Of a DNA stretch of 64,000 nucleotides, positions 27,575 through 37,077 are shown in pieces (position 1 is the stretch's first letter; each line of letters opens with the position of its first letter). The stretch is from an uncultured Parabacteroides sp. (lineage in GTDB: Bacteria; Bacteroidota; Bacteroidia; Bacteroidales; Tannerellaceae). Both the position numbers and the translations under genes were made by a program. The notes below the pieces were generated by a model that had not been told where the DNA came from, did not search any database, and saw only the letters and a program-made list of their open reading frames with translations. The stretch is taken from the NCBI GenBank assembly GCA_944325345.1, contig CALUZV010000007.1, forward strand, positions 1 to 64,000. The letters are read 5' to 3'.

Positions 27575-27772
27575 TATGTCCCGAGAAAAACTTTCCTACC
27601 TCGGGACATAAACTCAAAACGACACTGTCGTTTGTAAAAACAGCACAGTCGTTTGTGCAGACGACACAGTCGTTTATACAAACCACAGTGCCGTTTGAAG
27701 AATATCTCCCGACCTATGAAACTTTTCCTCCCGAGTAACAGAAGTTTTCTCCCATAGGAACAAAGTTTTTCT
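27575..27772. repeat. Palindromic tandem array, 21/22-bp period (array C), between divergent xth and mfd
   Basis: Begins with an 11-bp perfect inverted repeat, TATGTCCCGAG/CTCGGGACATA (27575-27585, 27600-27610). Next come four units of ACGACACAGTCGTTT type whose [TC]CGTTT anchors are at 27628, 27649, 27670 and 27691, exactly 21 bp apart. Last come three units ending TTTTC at 27727, 27749 and 27771, exactly 22 bp apart. The final unit runs directly into the mfd -7 box. The gap between the two genes (27501-27816) contains only this array and the two promoter boxes. Confidence 0.85.
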
Positions 27773-27780
27773 TACCTTTG
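27773..27780 (+). promoter_or_regulatory. -7 box of mfd
   Basis: TACCTTTG, exact -7 consensus, 36 nt before the ATG at 27817. It follows in register with the 22-bp repeats of the upstream array. Confidence 0.7.
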
Positions 27781-27816
27781 CGGGGACAAATAGAGGGGAG
27801 AAACCTCATTTTTTAT

Positions 27817-30800
27817 ATGGATATACAAGAGTTGTTAAGCCTTTACGCCGCCCATCCGCAAGTCAGTGCGGTGGCGTCGGTATTGCAAGGGGATAAGGTG
27901 CGCAACCTGTTTACCAAGGGGTTGAGCGGGTCGAGCGCGGCGATGTTGATTGCGTCTCTTTTCACGAAAGGAGGGGGGCGCTTTGTGTGTGTATTGAACG
28001 ATTTGGAGGAGGCCGGGTACTTCTATCATGATTTGGTGCAGCTTACGGCGAGTCCTTCCGTCTATTTCTTCCCCTCGGCCTACCGGCGGGACATCAAGTA
28101 CGGGCATATCGACGCGGCGAACGAGATATTGCGTACCGAGGCCCTGAGTATCTTGCAAAACCCGAAGGAGGAGTTTGTGATTGTAACCTATCCCGACGCG
28201 CTGGCCGAGAAGGTCGTAACCCGCGATGTGCTGAAAGAGAACACGCTTCAAATCCATACGGGCGAGAAGCTGGACAATATGTTCGTGGCCGATGTCTTGA
28301 ACAGCTACGGCTTCGAGCGGGTCGATTATGTCTATGAGCCGGGGCAATACGCCATGCGTGGTAGTATCCTCGATGTCTTCTCTTTCTCTTGCGAATATCC
28401 GTACCGCATTGATTTCTTTGGAGATGAGGTGGAGACTATCCGCACCTTCGATGTTGAGACCCAGCTCTCGAAAGAGAAGATGGATCATATCTATGTCGTT
28501 CCGGAAATCAACAAGAAGAGTAGTGTCGGCGGTTCGCTTCTCGATTCTGTCGCGGACGATACCGTGCTGGCTACGCACGACTTGGCTTGGTGCAAGGAGC
28601 GCATTGGGAGCATCTTCATGGAAGAGCCGGTTGTGGGCGACGAGGAGTCCTTTTCCAGTATCGAGGCGATGCAGGCGAAGTTGGTGCATTGGGACGACTT
28701 CATGCACCGCGCCTTGGACCTGCGCCGACTCCAGTTTGGAACACATGCCCTGGGGACGCCCGACGCGACCCTCGAGTTCCGGACGCAAGCCCAGCCGATA
28801 TATCACAAGAACTTCGACCTCGTGAGCGAATCGTTCCAGCATTACTTAGGCGAAGGCTATACCTTATATATATTAAGCGACGTGGAGAAGCAAGCCGCCC
28901 GTATCCATGCCATCTTCGACGACAGGAAGGAAGATATACCTTTCACGGCGGTGAACAAGACCATCCATGCCGGGTTTGCCGACGAGCAGTTGAAGGCGTG
29001 CTTCTTTACCGACCACCAGCTTTTCGACCGTTTCCATAAATACAGCCTCAAGAGCGACAAGGCGCGGAGTGGAAAGATTACCCTCTCGCTGAAGGAACTG
29101 AACCAGTTCTCCGTAGGCGACTATGTGGTACATATCGACCACGGCATCGGACAGTTCGGCGGCTTGGTGCGTACCGAGGTGAACGGGAAGACGCAAGAGG
29201 CTATCAAGCTGATATACCAGAATAACGACATTATCTTCGTCAGCATCCACGCCCTGCATAAGCTATCGAAGTACAAAGGCAAGGACAACGGCGAGCCTCC
29301 GAAGCTGAACAAGCTCGGCACCGGCGCTTGGGAAAAGATGAAGGAGCGGACGAAGAAGAAGGTGAAAGATATCGCCCGCGACCTTATCTTGCTTTATTCC
29401 AAACGGAAGAAGGAGCAGGGCTTTGCCTTCAGCCCTGATAGTTTCATGCAGCACGAACTGGAGGCGAGCTTTATCTACGAGGATACGCCCGACCAGATGA
29501 AAGCCACCGCCGACGTGAAGGCAGATATGGAGAGCAACCGTCCGATGGACCGCCTGATTTGTGGCGACGTAGGTTTTGGGAAGACCGAAGTGGCCATACG
29601 TGCTGCCTTCAAAGCGGTATCGGACAATAAGCAGGTGGCCGTCCTCGTGCCTACGACGGTACTCGCCTTCCAACACTATCAGACCTTTAGCGAACGCTTG
29701 AAGGATTTTCCTTGCAAAATAGATTATATAAGCCGGGCACGGACTGCCTCTCAAATCCGTCAGACCTTGAAGGATTTGAAGGAAGGGAAGGTGGATATCT
29801 TGATAGGGACGCATCGCATCGTGAGCAAGGATGTCCACTTCAAAGACCTCGGTTTGCTCATCATCGACGAGGAGCAAAAGTTCGGGGTCTCCGTGAAAGA
29901 GAAGTTGCGCCAGCTGAAGACCAACGTCGATACGCTGACGATGACCGCCACGCCAATACCGCGCACCCTGCAATTCTCTCTGATGGGAGCCCGCGACCTG
30001 AGCAGCATCACCACGCCGCCGCCCAACCGCTATCCGGTGCAGACCGAGGTGGAACGCTTCAATCCCGATATCATCCGCGAGGCGATAAACTTCGAGATGA
30101 GCCGCAACGGGCAGGTCTTCTTCATCAACAACCGCATCCAGAATATCTACGAGATAGAAGCTCTTGTGCGAAGGGAAGTCCCCGATGCCCGCGTGGCCGT
30201 GGGGCATGGGCAGATGGACCCGGACCAACTGGAGAAGATAATCCTCGACTTTGTAAACTACGAATACGATGTCTTGGTAGCGACCAGCATCGTCGAGAGC
30301 GGAATCGACGTGCCGAATGCCAATACCATTATTATTAATAACGCCCAGCAGTTCGGCTTGTCCGACCTCCACCAGCTCCGTGGCCGCGTGGGACGAAGCA
30401 ATCGCAAAGCATTCTGCTACCTGCTCTCGCCGCCACTCAGCACGTTGAGTCAGGAGGCACGCCGAAGATTGCAAGCCATTGAGAACTTTGCCGAGTTGGG
30501 AAGCGGTATCCATATCGCCATGCAAGACCTCGATATCCGTGGGGCCGGTAATATGTTGGGAGCGGAGCAGAGCGGCTTCATTGCCGACTTGGGTTACGAA
30601 ACCTACCAGAAAATCTTGGAGGAAGCCGTGGACGAACTGAAGAGCGAGGAGTTCTCCGACCTCTATGCCGACCTTTCCGACCAGAAGCGCGACGGCTCCG
30701 AGTTTGTCCGCGAAACCTATATCGAGAGCGACCTCGAGTTGCGCTTCCCGCCGACCTATATCCCCAGCGACTCCGAACGCATCTCGCTCTATCGCGAACT

Positions 30801-31179
30801 CGACAAGATGGAGGAGGAGCGCGACATCCAAGCCTTCGAAGCCCGGCTGGAAGACCGTTTCGGCAAGATACCGCCCGAGGGACAAGAGCTTATCCGCGTC
30901 GTCCGCCTTCGCCGCATGGCCCGCCATTTGGGTATGGAAAAGGTCGTAATGAAGCGCGGGCAGATGAGCCTCTACTTGGTGCCCAATCCAGACAGCCCAT
31001 ATTACCAAAGTTCTGCCTTCGACCGCCTCTTGGCCTACATCCAGCGGCATCCGCGCGATTGTAACTTGCGCGACCAGAACGGAAAACGGAGCATCATCAT
31101 CAAGAACATACCGACGGTGGAAGCCGCTTGCAAGGCGATGGGCGAGATGGAAACGATGCAATTGACAATGGATAATTGA
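27817..31179 (+). CDS. mfd: Transcription-repair coupling factor
   Basis: An SF2 translocase of 1120 residues that pushes stalled RNA polymerase off DNA and recruits UvrA. The UvrB-homology region is N-terminal. An RNA-polymerase-interacting CarD-like domain follows ([17 protein letters not shown], about 430-446). The helicase core has Walker [10 protein letters not shown] (about 584-592), DEEQ (about 686-689) and the [11 protein letters not shown] motif, and the TRCF C-terminal domain closes. The upstream in-frame ATG at 27778 overlaps the -7 box and is rejected. The last six codons and stop are part of an ATTGTCAATTG-type repeat. Confidence 0.97.
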   Translation: MDIQELLSLYAAHPQVSAVASVLQGDKVRNLFTKGLSGSSAAMLIASLFTKGGGRFVCVLNDLEEAGYFYHDLVQLTASPSVYFFPSAYRRDIKYGHIDAANEILRTEALSILQNPKEEFVIVTYPDALAEKVVTRDVLKENTLQIHTGEKLDNMFVADVLNSYGFERVDYVYEPGQYAMRGSILDVFSFSCEYPYRIDFFGDEVETIRTFDVETQLSKEKMDHIYVVPEINKKSSVGGSLLDSVADDTVLATHDLAWCKERIGSIFMEEPVVGDEESFSSIEAMQAKLVHWDDFMHRALDLRRLQFGTHALGTPDATLEFRTQAQPIYHKNFDLVSESFQHYLGEGYTLYILSDVEKQAARIHAIFDDRKEDIPFTAVNKTIHAGFADEQLKACFFTDHQLFDRFHKYSLKSDKARSGKITLSLKELNQFSVGDYVVHIDHGIGQFGGLVRTEVNGKTQEAIKLIYQNNDIIFVSIHALHKLSKYKGKDNGEPPKLNKLGTGAWEKMKERTKKKVKDIARDLILLYSKRKKEQGFAFSPDSFMQHELEASFIYEDTPDQMKATADVKADMESNRPMDRLICGDVGFGKTEVAIRAAFKAVSDNKQVAVLVPTTVLAFQHYQTFSERLKDFPCKIDYISRARTASQIRQTLKDLKEGKVDILIGTHRIVSKDVHFKDLGLLIIDEEQKFGVSVKEKLRQLKTNVDTLTMTATPIPRTLQFSLMGARDLSSITTPPPNRYPVQTEVERFNPDIIREAINFEMSRNGQVFFINNRIQNIYEIEALVRREVPDARVAVGHGQMDPDQLEKIILDFVNYEYDVLVATSIVESGIDVPNANTIIINNAQQFGLSDLHQLRGRVGRSNRKAFCYLLSPPLSTLSQEARRRLQAIENFAELGSGIHIAMQDLDIRGAGNMLGAEQSGFIADLGYETYQKILEEAVDELKSEEFSDLYADLSDQKRDGSEFVRETYIESDLELRFPPTYIPSDSERISLYRELDKMEEERDIQAFEARLEDRFGKIPPEGQELIRVVRLRRMARHLGMEKVVMKRGQMSLYLVPNPDSPYYQSSAFDRLLAYIQRHPRDCNLRDQNGKRSIIIKNIPTVEAACKAMGEMETMQLTMDN

Positions 31180-31237
31180 CAATGGACAATGACTTTAAAA
31201 TCTTAATTGTCAATTGTCCATTCTCCATTGTCAATTT
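31160..31237. repeat. ATTGTCAATTG-type inverted repeat at the end of mfd
   Basis: Units of AATTGACAATGG on the left (31160-31192) face CCATTGTCAATT on the right (about 31204-31237), with a short A/T-rich loop between. RNA from it would form a long hairpin at the mfd 3' end. The repeat starts inside the coding sequence and provides the mfd stop codon. A related, more perfect copy lies at 61782-61860. Confidence 0.8.
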
Positions 31238-31320
31238 TTAACGTTCTCCCAGAACAATTCCTCCATATAGTTCCGATATTTGCACGTCAATTTTAACCAA
31301 TAAGCAAAGGAGGTAATAAT

Positions 31321-31434
31321 ATGGGTGCAGCAGGAAACAAGAAACCCAAGAAGCCCGGCAAGAAACACGGGCCGGCATACATGGAGGAAGAAGAAAGCCA
31401 TGTAGTTCCGTTGAAAAATAAGAAACAAAAGTGA
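31321..31434 (+). CDS. Small basic protein (37 residues)
   Basis: ATG preceded by AGGAGG 7 nt upstream, which is notable because strong Shine-Dalgarno sites are rare in this phylum. The product is rich in Lys, Pro and Gly (MGAAGNKKPKKPGKKHG), then acidic (MEEEES) and basic again. No similarity is known to me. The codon content and ribosome-binding site support translation, but the short length keeps confidence modest. It lies downstream of mfd and convergent to the Fic gene. Confidence 0.5.
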   Translation: MGAAGNKKPKKPGKKHGPAYMEEEESHVVPLKNKKQK

Positions 31435-31477
31435 GAAAAGAGCAGAGATTTGGGAAAAGGAACCTGGGTCTCTGCTT

Positions 31478-32794
31478 TTATGATAAATCTTTTGTCAGCT
31501 CATCGAAAGATGTTCCTTTGATATATCCCTTCTTTACTTTATTAAAAGCTATCTCCTTAAGAATGTTTCTACTTAATAAACCAACAATATCATTTTTGGC
31601 TGTGGTTGGTGTTATCCCAAACTTGATTTGTATATCTTTCACTGTTATTATCTCATTTGGATTATCATAGAAAATGCGGATAATCTCGGCTTGGCGTTCG
31701 TTTATGTTGTTTAGTTGTAAAAACATCGAAGCCTGTTTCTTTATAGCTGCTTTTCGTTTGATATAATGTTGCAATTCTTTAAAGGCCAAATCTAAGACTC
31801 GCAGATTGTAAGCCACGAAATAACCAATGTCATGTTGGTCTGCTTCAACATATAGATATGATTTTTCGTATGTTTTTTTTGAGCGTGAAATGATTCTAGA
31901 TATGGATAAATATTCAGTTAACCAATATCCTTGCTTTAACATATACCAATAAAATAAGGCTCGAGCAGTTCGTCCGTTTCCATCCACGAATGGGTGCATA
32001 TAGGCTATCATAAAGTGAATAATTATACCTCGGATAATGGGGTGAATAAATACCTTGGCCTTTGTTTCATTAAAGAAAGAACAAAGGTCCCTAATGAAAG
32101 TTGGAATATCTTTGTAAGTTGGCGGATTATGTACTATTTCATGGGTAATACCATCTTCCACAACGACGTTGTTATTTCGACGAAAGTGTCCGGCATCTTC
32201 AGCGTGTTCAAGTGTACCTTCTGTCATTAACCGATGTATTTTCAACAACATCTCTTCTGTTAGTGGAATATTCTTATTTTCAGCAATAAATTGGATGGTT
32301 TGATAATTATTGTAGATCATTTGTTGCGACTTATCCTTGGGTGTGATTTTTTTGCGCAACATTTCTTTTGCCACTTTTCTCGTAGTTGAAGCACCTTCCA
32401 TTTGGCTTGATGATATGGCTTCTTCCATCAGAGAACTGATCAAATATTGTCGTTTATTTTCCTCCGGTATGAGCGTGTTATTTCCCCACGAGCCTCCGAA
32501 ATTCATGTCGAATTCATGACAAGCACGTTGCATTTGGTTCGTCAAGCTCAGGTTGATTCCGTATTGAGGCCAAACAAGCATACGATTTTGCATCCTTGAT
32601 GCTTTAACGAAAGTCCATAAGTCTTTAGATGAAAATGGATTGGGTATTTTCTTATATTTTATATCATTCCAATATTCGTAGTTATCATTGATTTTGTCAA
32701 TCAAGGATGTGATTTCTGCATTCTCGTTTTTCGACAATAACATATAAGCGTCGAATAGTGCTTCTTCTTCAATTAAAGGGGGATTCTCTATCAT
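31478..32794 (-). CDS. Fic-family AMPylase with N-terminal inhibitory motif
   Basis: A 438-residue Fic protein. The catalytic loop HPFVDGNGRTAR (His about 267) matches HxFx(D/E)GNGRxxR exactly. Upstream, SSQMEG (about 127-132) matches the (S/T)xxxE(G/N) autoinhibitory helix of class II Fic proteins. A winged-helix-like C-terminal domain follows (QAEIIRIFYDN...ITVKDIQIKFGI). It would transfer AMP or another nucleotide to a protein target. The ATG at 32842 lies upstream of the -7 box (32812-32819) and inside an operator-like palindrome, so the ATG at 32794 is chosen. The C-terminal domain could bind DNA, possibly that palindrome. Confidence 0.9.
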   Translation of the reverse strand: MIENPPLIEEEALFDAYMLLSKNENAEITSLIDKINDNYEYWNDIKYKKIPNPFSSKDLWTFVKASRMQNRMLVWPQYGINLSLTNQMQRACHEFDMNFGGSWGNNTLIPEENKRQYLISSLMEEAISSSQMEGASTTRKVAKEMLRKKITPKDKSQQMIYNNYQTIQFIAENKNIPLTEEMLLKIHRLMTEGTLEHAEDAGHFRRNNNVVVEDGITHEIVHNPPTYKDIPTFIRDLCSFFNETKAKVFIHPIIRGIIIHFMIAYMHPFVDGNGRTARALFYWYMLKQGYWLTEYLSISRIISRSKKTYEKSYLYVEADQHDIGYFVAYNLRVLDLAFKELQHYIKRKAAIKKQASMFLQLNNINERQAEIIRIFYDNPNEIITVKDIQIKFGITPTTAKNDIVGLLSRNILKEIAFNKVKKGYIKGTSFDELTKDLS

Positions 32795-32811
32795 ACTTCC
32801 TATTTTTTGTA

Positions 32812-32856
32812 CAAAGATAGAAATTCTTTCCAATTCTTGCAAAATTGGAAAGAATT
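32812..32856 (-). promoter_or_regulatory. Promoter and 14-bp palindromic operator of the Fic gene
   Basis: The minus-strand -7 box TATCTTTG (32819 to 32812) is 17 nt upstream of the start. Immediately upstream is a perfect inverted repeat, AATTCTTTCCAATT (32822-32835) and its complement (32843-32856), with a 7-nt spacer. It covers the region where the -33 element should be. Such a symmetric site suggests a dimeric repressor, perhaps the Fic protein itself. Confidence 0.7.
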
Positions 32857-32963
32857 GAAAATGGAAGTGGAGACTTAGCTATTCTCCTTCCATGGAATTT
32901 AGGGTGCCTATCAAGAAAAAACTGATTTTTTTTAGAATATTGTTCATTTGAAATAAAGTTTTG

Positions 32964-32971
32964 TATCTTTG
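32964..32971 (+). promoter_or_regulatory. -7 box of the tubulin-like operon leader
   Basis: TATCTTTG, exact -7 match, about 380 nt before the first large gene of the operon (33351). A TTTG at 32947-32950 is too close (13 nt) to be a normal -33 element, so the upstream half of the promoter is unclear. Confidence 0.6.
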
Positions 32972-33350
32972 TCGTGTTTTCGCACCTGCGCCGATAGGGT
33001 GGTGCGGGGACAGACATATATTTTAAGAAGGCGTTTACTTAACGTCTTGTCTTCTTCGCTTCAAACTTCGCAACTTTGAAATCATATAAGGAGACAGGGC
33101 AGCGGTAGATGTCTGCGGGATTTGTATCAAGTGGGTTCATGCGTCGTTTCCGGCGCATGAAAACATTCATATACAATATCGGCGTGGGCTTCTGCGTTGC
33201 TTATCCTTATATGATGGGCAATGCGAAGGCCTGAAGCGAGGGATAAGTGACAGGCACAGTTCCCCACGCTTTTTCTTTATATATGTATCATTTACCATGA
33301 AATAATAACTGCCTGAGTGGGGAACTGTAGGCGCAATATCTTAAAAAACG
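32972..33350 (+). ncRNA. Structured 5' leader of the tubulin-like operon
   Basis: About 380 nt between the promoter box and the first large gene. Visible pairings are CAGACAT (33011-33017) with ATGTCTG (33109-33115), a hairpin TTCATGCG/CGCATGAA at about 33137-33160, CTTATCC with GGATAAG at about 33200-33247, and a 12-bp perfect stem ACAGTTCCCCAC (33256-33267) with GTGGGGAACTGT (33317-33328) ending 22 nt before the start. It also contains a 41-codon ORF (33109-33234). It does not match any riboswitch, tmRNA, 6S or RNase P RNA I know. Confidence 0.45.
33109..33234 (+). CDS. Small ORF in operon leader (41 residues)
   Basis: ATG with an AGGAG motif about 17 nt upstream. The product has a basic N-terminal part (FMRRFRRMK) and a hydrophobic C-terminal part (TFIYNIGVGFCVAYPYMMG), so it looks like a small membrane protein or a leader peptide. 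Its start codon region pairs with 33011-33017 in the predicted RNA. Whether it is translated for its product or for control of the downstream operon cannot be told from sequence. Confidence 0.4.
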   Translation: MSAGFVSSGFMRRFRRMKTFIYNIGVGFCVAYPYMMGNAKA

Positions 33351-33932
33351 ATGTTTGCAGTTCTTGGCGATATCTTAGGTAGTATAGGATGGGGGATTCT
33401 TATCTCTGTCTTATTGTTAATCCTTATTTGCATACTGAATAAATCATTCAACGGGCGGGCTTCTTTCTCTCTGTTGAACGTCTTCCTTTTGATTGTCGGA
33501 TTCTTCTTTTTCCTTTTCCAGTCAACATTGTTGGTCGGCGGCATAAAAGCCAAGGACTATATTAATAATGTAGAGACTTTACTACATGCCTTCTCTTCTG
33601 AAATCTCTTATGCTTCTTTGGACGAACAGCAAATGCAAGAGGCTGTCCGTTTGCTGGCGAGCGAATATCCCATCTTAGAAAGTTTTGCTGAGGATGTGTC
33701 TGCGGAAGTCACAGATTATTTAGCAGAAACAGATGTCCCAATGGGCTTTGTGGATGTCATTGGCTACAGTTTGCGTGCTGTGATTAATATGTATATTCTT
33801 CGGCGCGTGGGCTGGCTGGCTTTTGGCTTCCTTTTGCTTACTGTGGGAGTGATATATACCGGAAGCAAAAATACGGTTCGGACTTCGACGCGGAGTGCGT
33901 CGCGGAAGAGATATGGTGAAGATTATTATTAA
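33351..33932 (+). CDS. Small integral membrane protein of the tubulin-like operon
   Basis: A 193-residue protein of a family I do not recognise. It has two N-terminal membrane segments (about 10-28 and 42-64), a soluble, acidic middle domain (about 70-130) probably on the periplasmic side, a third membrane segment (about 155-173) and a basic, Ser/Arg-rich tail (TVRTSTRSASRKRYGED). It is the first large gene of the operon, 18 nt before the tubulin-like gene, so it could be the membrane anchor for that protein. Confidence 0.7.
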   Translation: MFAVLGDILGSIGWGILISVLLLILICILNKSFNGRASFSLLNVFLLIVGFFFFLFQSTLLVGGIKAKDYINNVETLLHAFSSEISYASLDEQQMQEAVRLLASEYPILESFAEDVSAEVTDYLAETDVPMGFVDVIGYSLRAVINMYILRRVGWLAFGFLLLTVGVIYTGSKNTVRTSTRSASRKRYGEDYY

Positions 33933-33950
33933 TGTATAAATAGATAAGTT

Positions 33951-36900
33951 ATGTCAAGTGAAAATGATGCTAAAAACCATCTAATAATAGGTTTAGGTGG
34001 AACAGGTGGTAAGATCTTATGCGAATTGCGTAAGCGGGTTTATGAAGAGTTAAAAACAGATGATGTAACGGCGCCAATCTATTTGGATTACCTTTATGTT
34101 GATTCTTCTCCAAGTGATTTGAATGATAAATCCAAATGGAAGATAATGGGACATTCGGTTCATTTAAAAGATACGCAAAAGGTTTCTATTCATGGTATTG
34201 GAACTGGAGTCTTGGAAACATTGCATAAACCTTCGGGCATAAGTTCGTTTCTTACGCCCGAAGACCGCGCCTTGATGAAAGATATTTCTTCTGTTGTCAG
34301 TGCCGGTATCGGAGGGCAGCGGCGTCGATTAGGTCGTTTGCTCTTTGCTAATAACCTAAATGTAGCGGACGAGAAGAATTTTGATACTCGCCTAATAGAG
34401 ACTGTCAATGCAATGACAAACAAGAGTGGGGAACATTCCGTTTGCTTTCATGTTTGTGCCGGTTTAGCAGGAGGAACGGGTTCTGGTTCTTTTGTGGATG
34501 TTGTTGCGCAAATACGAAAATTATTTGCTCCTGCGATTGGTTTGGGAGATCAATATAAGTTGATCTTATATCTGTATGTTCCTGAAATTATCCTGACCAA
34601 TCCCCGTATGGATTCTGGATATTATCAGGCAAACGGTTATGCTGCTTTAATGGAATTGAACGCGATGAGTGTAGGCGCTTATCGTCCGCACGATGTTACG
34701 GGTCAAACTCTGGATAGAAATGGACATATTTGTCGTTTGTTGCAACATTGCGAGGCATTTGAAACGGCCTATCTTTTTAGTAATATTAATGAAGCTGGAA
34801 AGCAATTGAACATTAATACGATGCTGCCAGCTGCCGTAGCAGATTTTATTTTCCAGAAGAATATAGCTTCGCACATGTCTCCTAATGCTCAAATGGCGCA
34901 TTTGATGAAATGTGAAAATGAAGATACAAAGCCGGAAAATGATTCTACAGGTGCCCCTGTTCATAGTCGCCGCTTCATGTCTTTTGGTGTGAAACGAGTG
35001 GAATATCCGGAAACAGAGATCAAAGAATTTATTACCAACAACTATGCTCGCCAAGCTGCACTTCAGCTTCAGTATAATCTTTGGCAAGACGGCATCGGTT
35101 TTGGGGAATGTTCCATTGATGAAGTTGGTCTTGGCTATAAGTCAGAGATTGAGGATAAGAAGACATTGGAAAGATTGCTCTTGAGTAATGCTCACTTGAC
35201 TCTTTCTAAGCCTATCGTTGAACATCCGGGCACGAATAGGTGGAGAGAAATAGTTATAGGTTGGGAAACTTTGGTTCAGCGTTACAAAGAAGATGCCATG
35301 GCCGACAACGATAAGAAGAATTGGTTTAGCAATTTCACAAGGGATTGCGAACTGCAATTCAATACGAATTATCGGGGACATGGTGTCAAGGAATTTTATA
35401 AGATACAACAAGGGGAGAAAAAGGGATATGCCGCGCATATTCGTCGCCATATTGAGAATATTCTCTTTAATGATTGGCATAGCGGTACTCGTTCAATCCT
35501 TGAAGTCGAGAAATATGTTACACTTTTAATCGAGCATTGCGATAAACGCATTGGAGAATGTGATGATAAGGTCGGAAAATATGAGGCTGTAATTGAGCAT
35601 GAAATTAATCCGGCAATTAAGGGTATAACGGATGAGTGGAATAATATTGGCTGGCTTAAAGATGTTGTAACCAATGCATCTACCAAAGTTCTTGGTAAAT
35701 ACGCTGAGGCGAAACGAGATCTTTATACGCATAAAACACTTATCGAAGGCTATTCCTACGCTAAAGGGTTGCTTCAAGCTATCAAAATAGAATTGGAAAC
35801 GCTTCTTTCGCAGGTTCATGCTTTCCGGATTCAGTTGTCCGAACTGTTGAAATTGGTCGCTGCTGAAGCTGATTCCAAGTGCAATGATGCGAAGGGAGAT
35901 GATAAAATTGTCAAAAAGTACGACCCGGAATTGGTTCGGAAAGTAATGAAGGTTCTTACGACCGACGAGGAGCGGCAGAAGAATAACGCTTCCGCTATCC
36001 GAAACGAGTGGGTAAAACTTTTGGGCGAAGATGCTCCTCATAGTTTCCAGGCTCTATTGGATAAAGTCGATTTGTCCAGCTTGCAGGATTTGTTCGTAAA
36101 TGTTTGTCTGAACAATGCTACGATTGCTTTAGCTGATTGGGCAAGCGGGAATAGCGGGCAGAAGCTCTTAGATGTCAATATTGTAGAGAAAATCAAGCGG
36201 GAATATAACACAGACGACCAGTTAGAAGCGTTCATCACGGACTTAATTCGTTCTACAAAATGTTTCTTGCAGTTTAACGCCGAGGAAATGGCAAGTCCCA
36301 ATCCTGAATATGCGGCTACCAAGAAGATTTCGTTAGTTCAACTGTGCATTCCTGAATACAACGATCCGACAAACTTCCGCGAAAAGTTTATCAATATGTT
36401 TGCGCAGTGTTGTCCGGGCTTTAACCCTTCAGAGGATGTTGCGGTTAGCTATAAATCAAATCAGATTGTTCTTGTGGCTGCCGCTGCCGCCTTCCCCTTG
36501 CGCTATGTCGCCAACGTCGCCAACCTCAAGACGGTCTATGAATCCAAACTCATCGGTCCGCAGGCAGAATTGAACAAGATGGTTATGTTTACCGAGACGC
36601 ACGCCAAGAAACTGCCGGAACTTTTTGCCAAATCGAAGGAGGATATGGTCGAGGAGTTGGTTCCGACTTTGCTGCTCGCCTTCGGTATGGGGCTTCCGGT
36701 CCGGAAAGAAGACCCTGTTACGGGCGGAAAGTTCTATGCGATTGGTTTCGAAGATGAATTCGGGGATATGGGCGACTGGATTAAACTGGGCAAGAATATT
36801 TTCCAGGCAGTCGAGACGCTTACGGCCTCGGAAGCGGATGCCAAGAAGATTACGGAGCTTGTCCAAAGCAAACTGAAGTCTGATTATCGGCATAACGAGA

Positions 36901-37049
36901 AGAAGACGGTGCTGCGGAAATCCATTGCATCCTTCGTCAAGGAACAAGTCTTGCCTCTCTGCGGCGGCAACGATATGGATGACCGCTATCAGAACTATAA
37001 AAGCATTTCAAGAGGCTTGTTTGATAAGGAATTGAAGTTGGAAGATTAA
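33951..37049 (+). CDS. Tubulin/FtsZ-superfamily protein (Tubulin_2-like)
   Basis: A very large protein of 1032 residues. The N-terminal part has the GTPase features of the tubulin superfamily: HLIIGLGGTGGKIL at about 10-23 and the signature GLAGGTGSGSF at about 170-180 (FtsZ has GGGTGTG at this point). Beyond about residue 370 it is a long mostly helical region with coiled-coil-like stretches and no recognisable domain. Makarova and Koonin described FtsZ-like families linked to membrane remodelling; this protein fits that general class. Base composition changes at about 36.46 kb, from AT-rich to GC-rich, within the same frame. Neighbours are membrane and exported proteins. Confidence 0.85.
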   Translation: MSSENDAKNHLIIGLGGTGGKILCELRKRVYEELKTDDVTAPIYLDYLYVDSSPSDLNDKSKWKIMGHSVHLKDTQKVSIHGIGTGVLETLHKPSGISSFLTPEDRALMKDISSVVSAGIGGQRRRLGRLLFANNLNVADEKNFDTRLIETVNAMTNKSGEHSVCFHVCAGLAGGTGSGSFVDVVAQIRKLFAPAIGLGDQYKLILYLYVPEIILTNPRMDSGYYQANGYAALMELNAMSVGAYRPHDVTGQTLDRNGHICRLLQHCEAFETAYLFSNINEAGKQLNINTMLPAAVADFIFQKNIASHMSPNAQMAHLMKCENEDTKPENDSTGAPVHSRRFMSFGVKRVEYPETEIKEFITNNYARQAALQLQYNLWQDGIGFGECSIDEVGLGYKSEIEDKKTLERLLLSNAHLTLSKPIVEHPGTNRWREIVIGWETLVQRYKEDAMADNDKKNWFSNFTRDCELQFNTNYRGHGVKEFYKIQQGEKKGYAAHIRRHIENILFNDWHSGTRSILEVEKYVTLLIEHCDKRIGECDDKVGKYEAVIEHEINPAIKGITDEWNNIGWLKDVVTNASTKVLGKYAEAKRDLYTHKTLIEGYSYAKGLLQAIKIELETLLSQVHAFRIQLSELLKLVAAEADSKCNDAKGDDKIVKKYDPELVRKVMKVLTTDEERQKNNASAIRNEWVKLLGEDAPHSFQALLDKVDLSSLQDLFVNVCLNNATIALADWASGNSGQKLLDVNIVEKIKREYNTDDQLEAFITDLIRSTKCFLQFNAEEMASPNPEYAATKKISLVQLCIPEYNDPTNFREKFINMFAQCCPGFNPSEDVAVSYKSNQIVLVAAAAAFPLRYVANVANLKTVYESKLIGPQAELNKMVMFTETHAKKLPELFAKSKEDMVEELVPTLLLAFGMGLPVRKEDPVTGGKFYAIGFEDEFGDMGDWIKLGKNIFQAVETLTASEADAKKITELVQSKLKSDYRHNEKKTVLRKSIASFVKEQVLPLCGGNDMDDRYQNYKSISRGLFDKELKLED

Positions 37050-37077
37050 GTTGAACGAATTATAAATTGAATCTTAT

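Noticed and set aside
29263..31182. Long open frame (639 codons) antisense to mfd
   Set aside because: It is a mirror of mfd codon use in a GC-rich gene; no domain is recognisable, and mfd is unmistakable on the other strand.
32795..32842. Upstream start of the Fic gene at 32842
   Set aside because: It lies upstream of the -7 box, inside the operator palindrome, so it could not be in the transcript.
32972..33350. tmRNA, 6S RNA or RNase P RNA in the operon leader
   Set aside because: None of the conserved sequence marks of these RNAs were seen, and the leader contains a small ORF and pairs mostly within itself.
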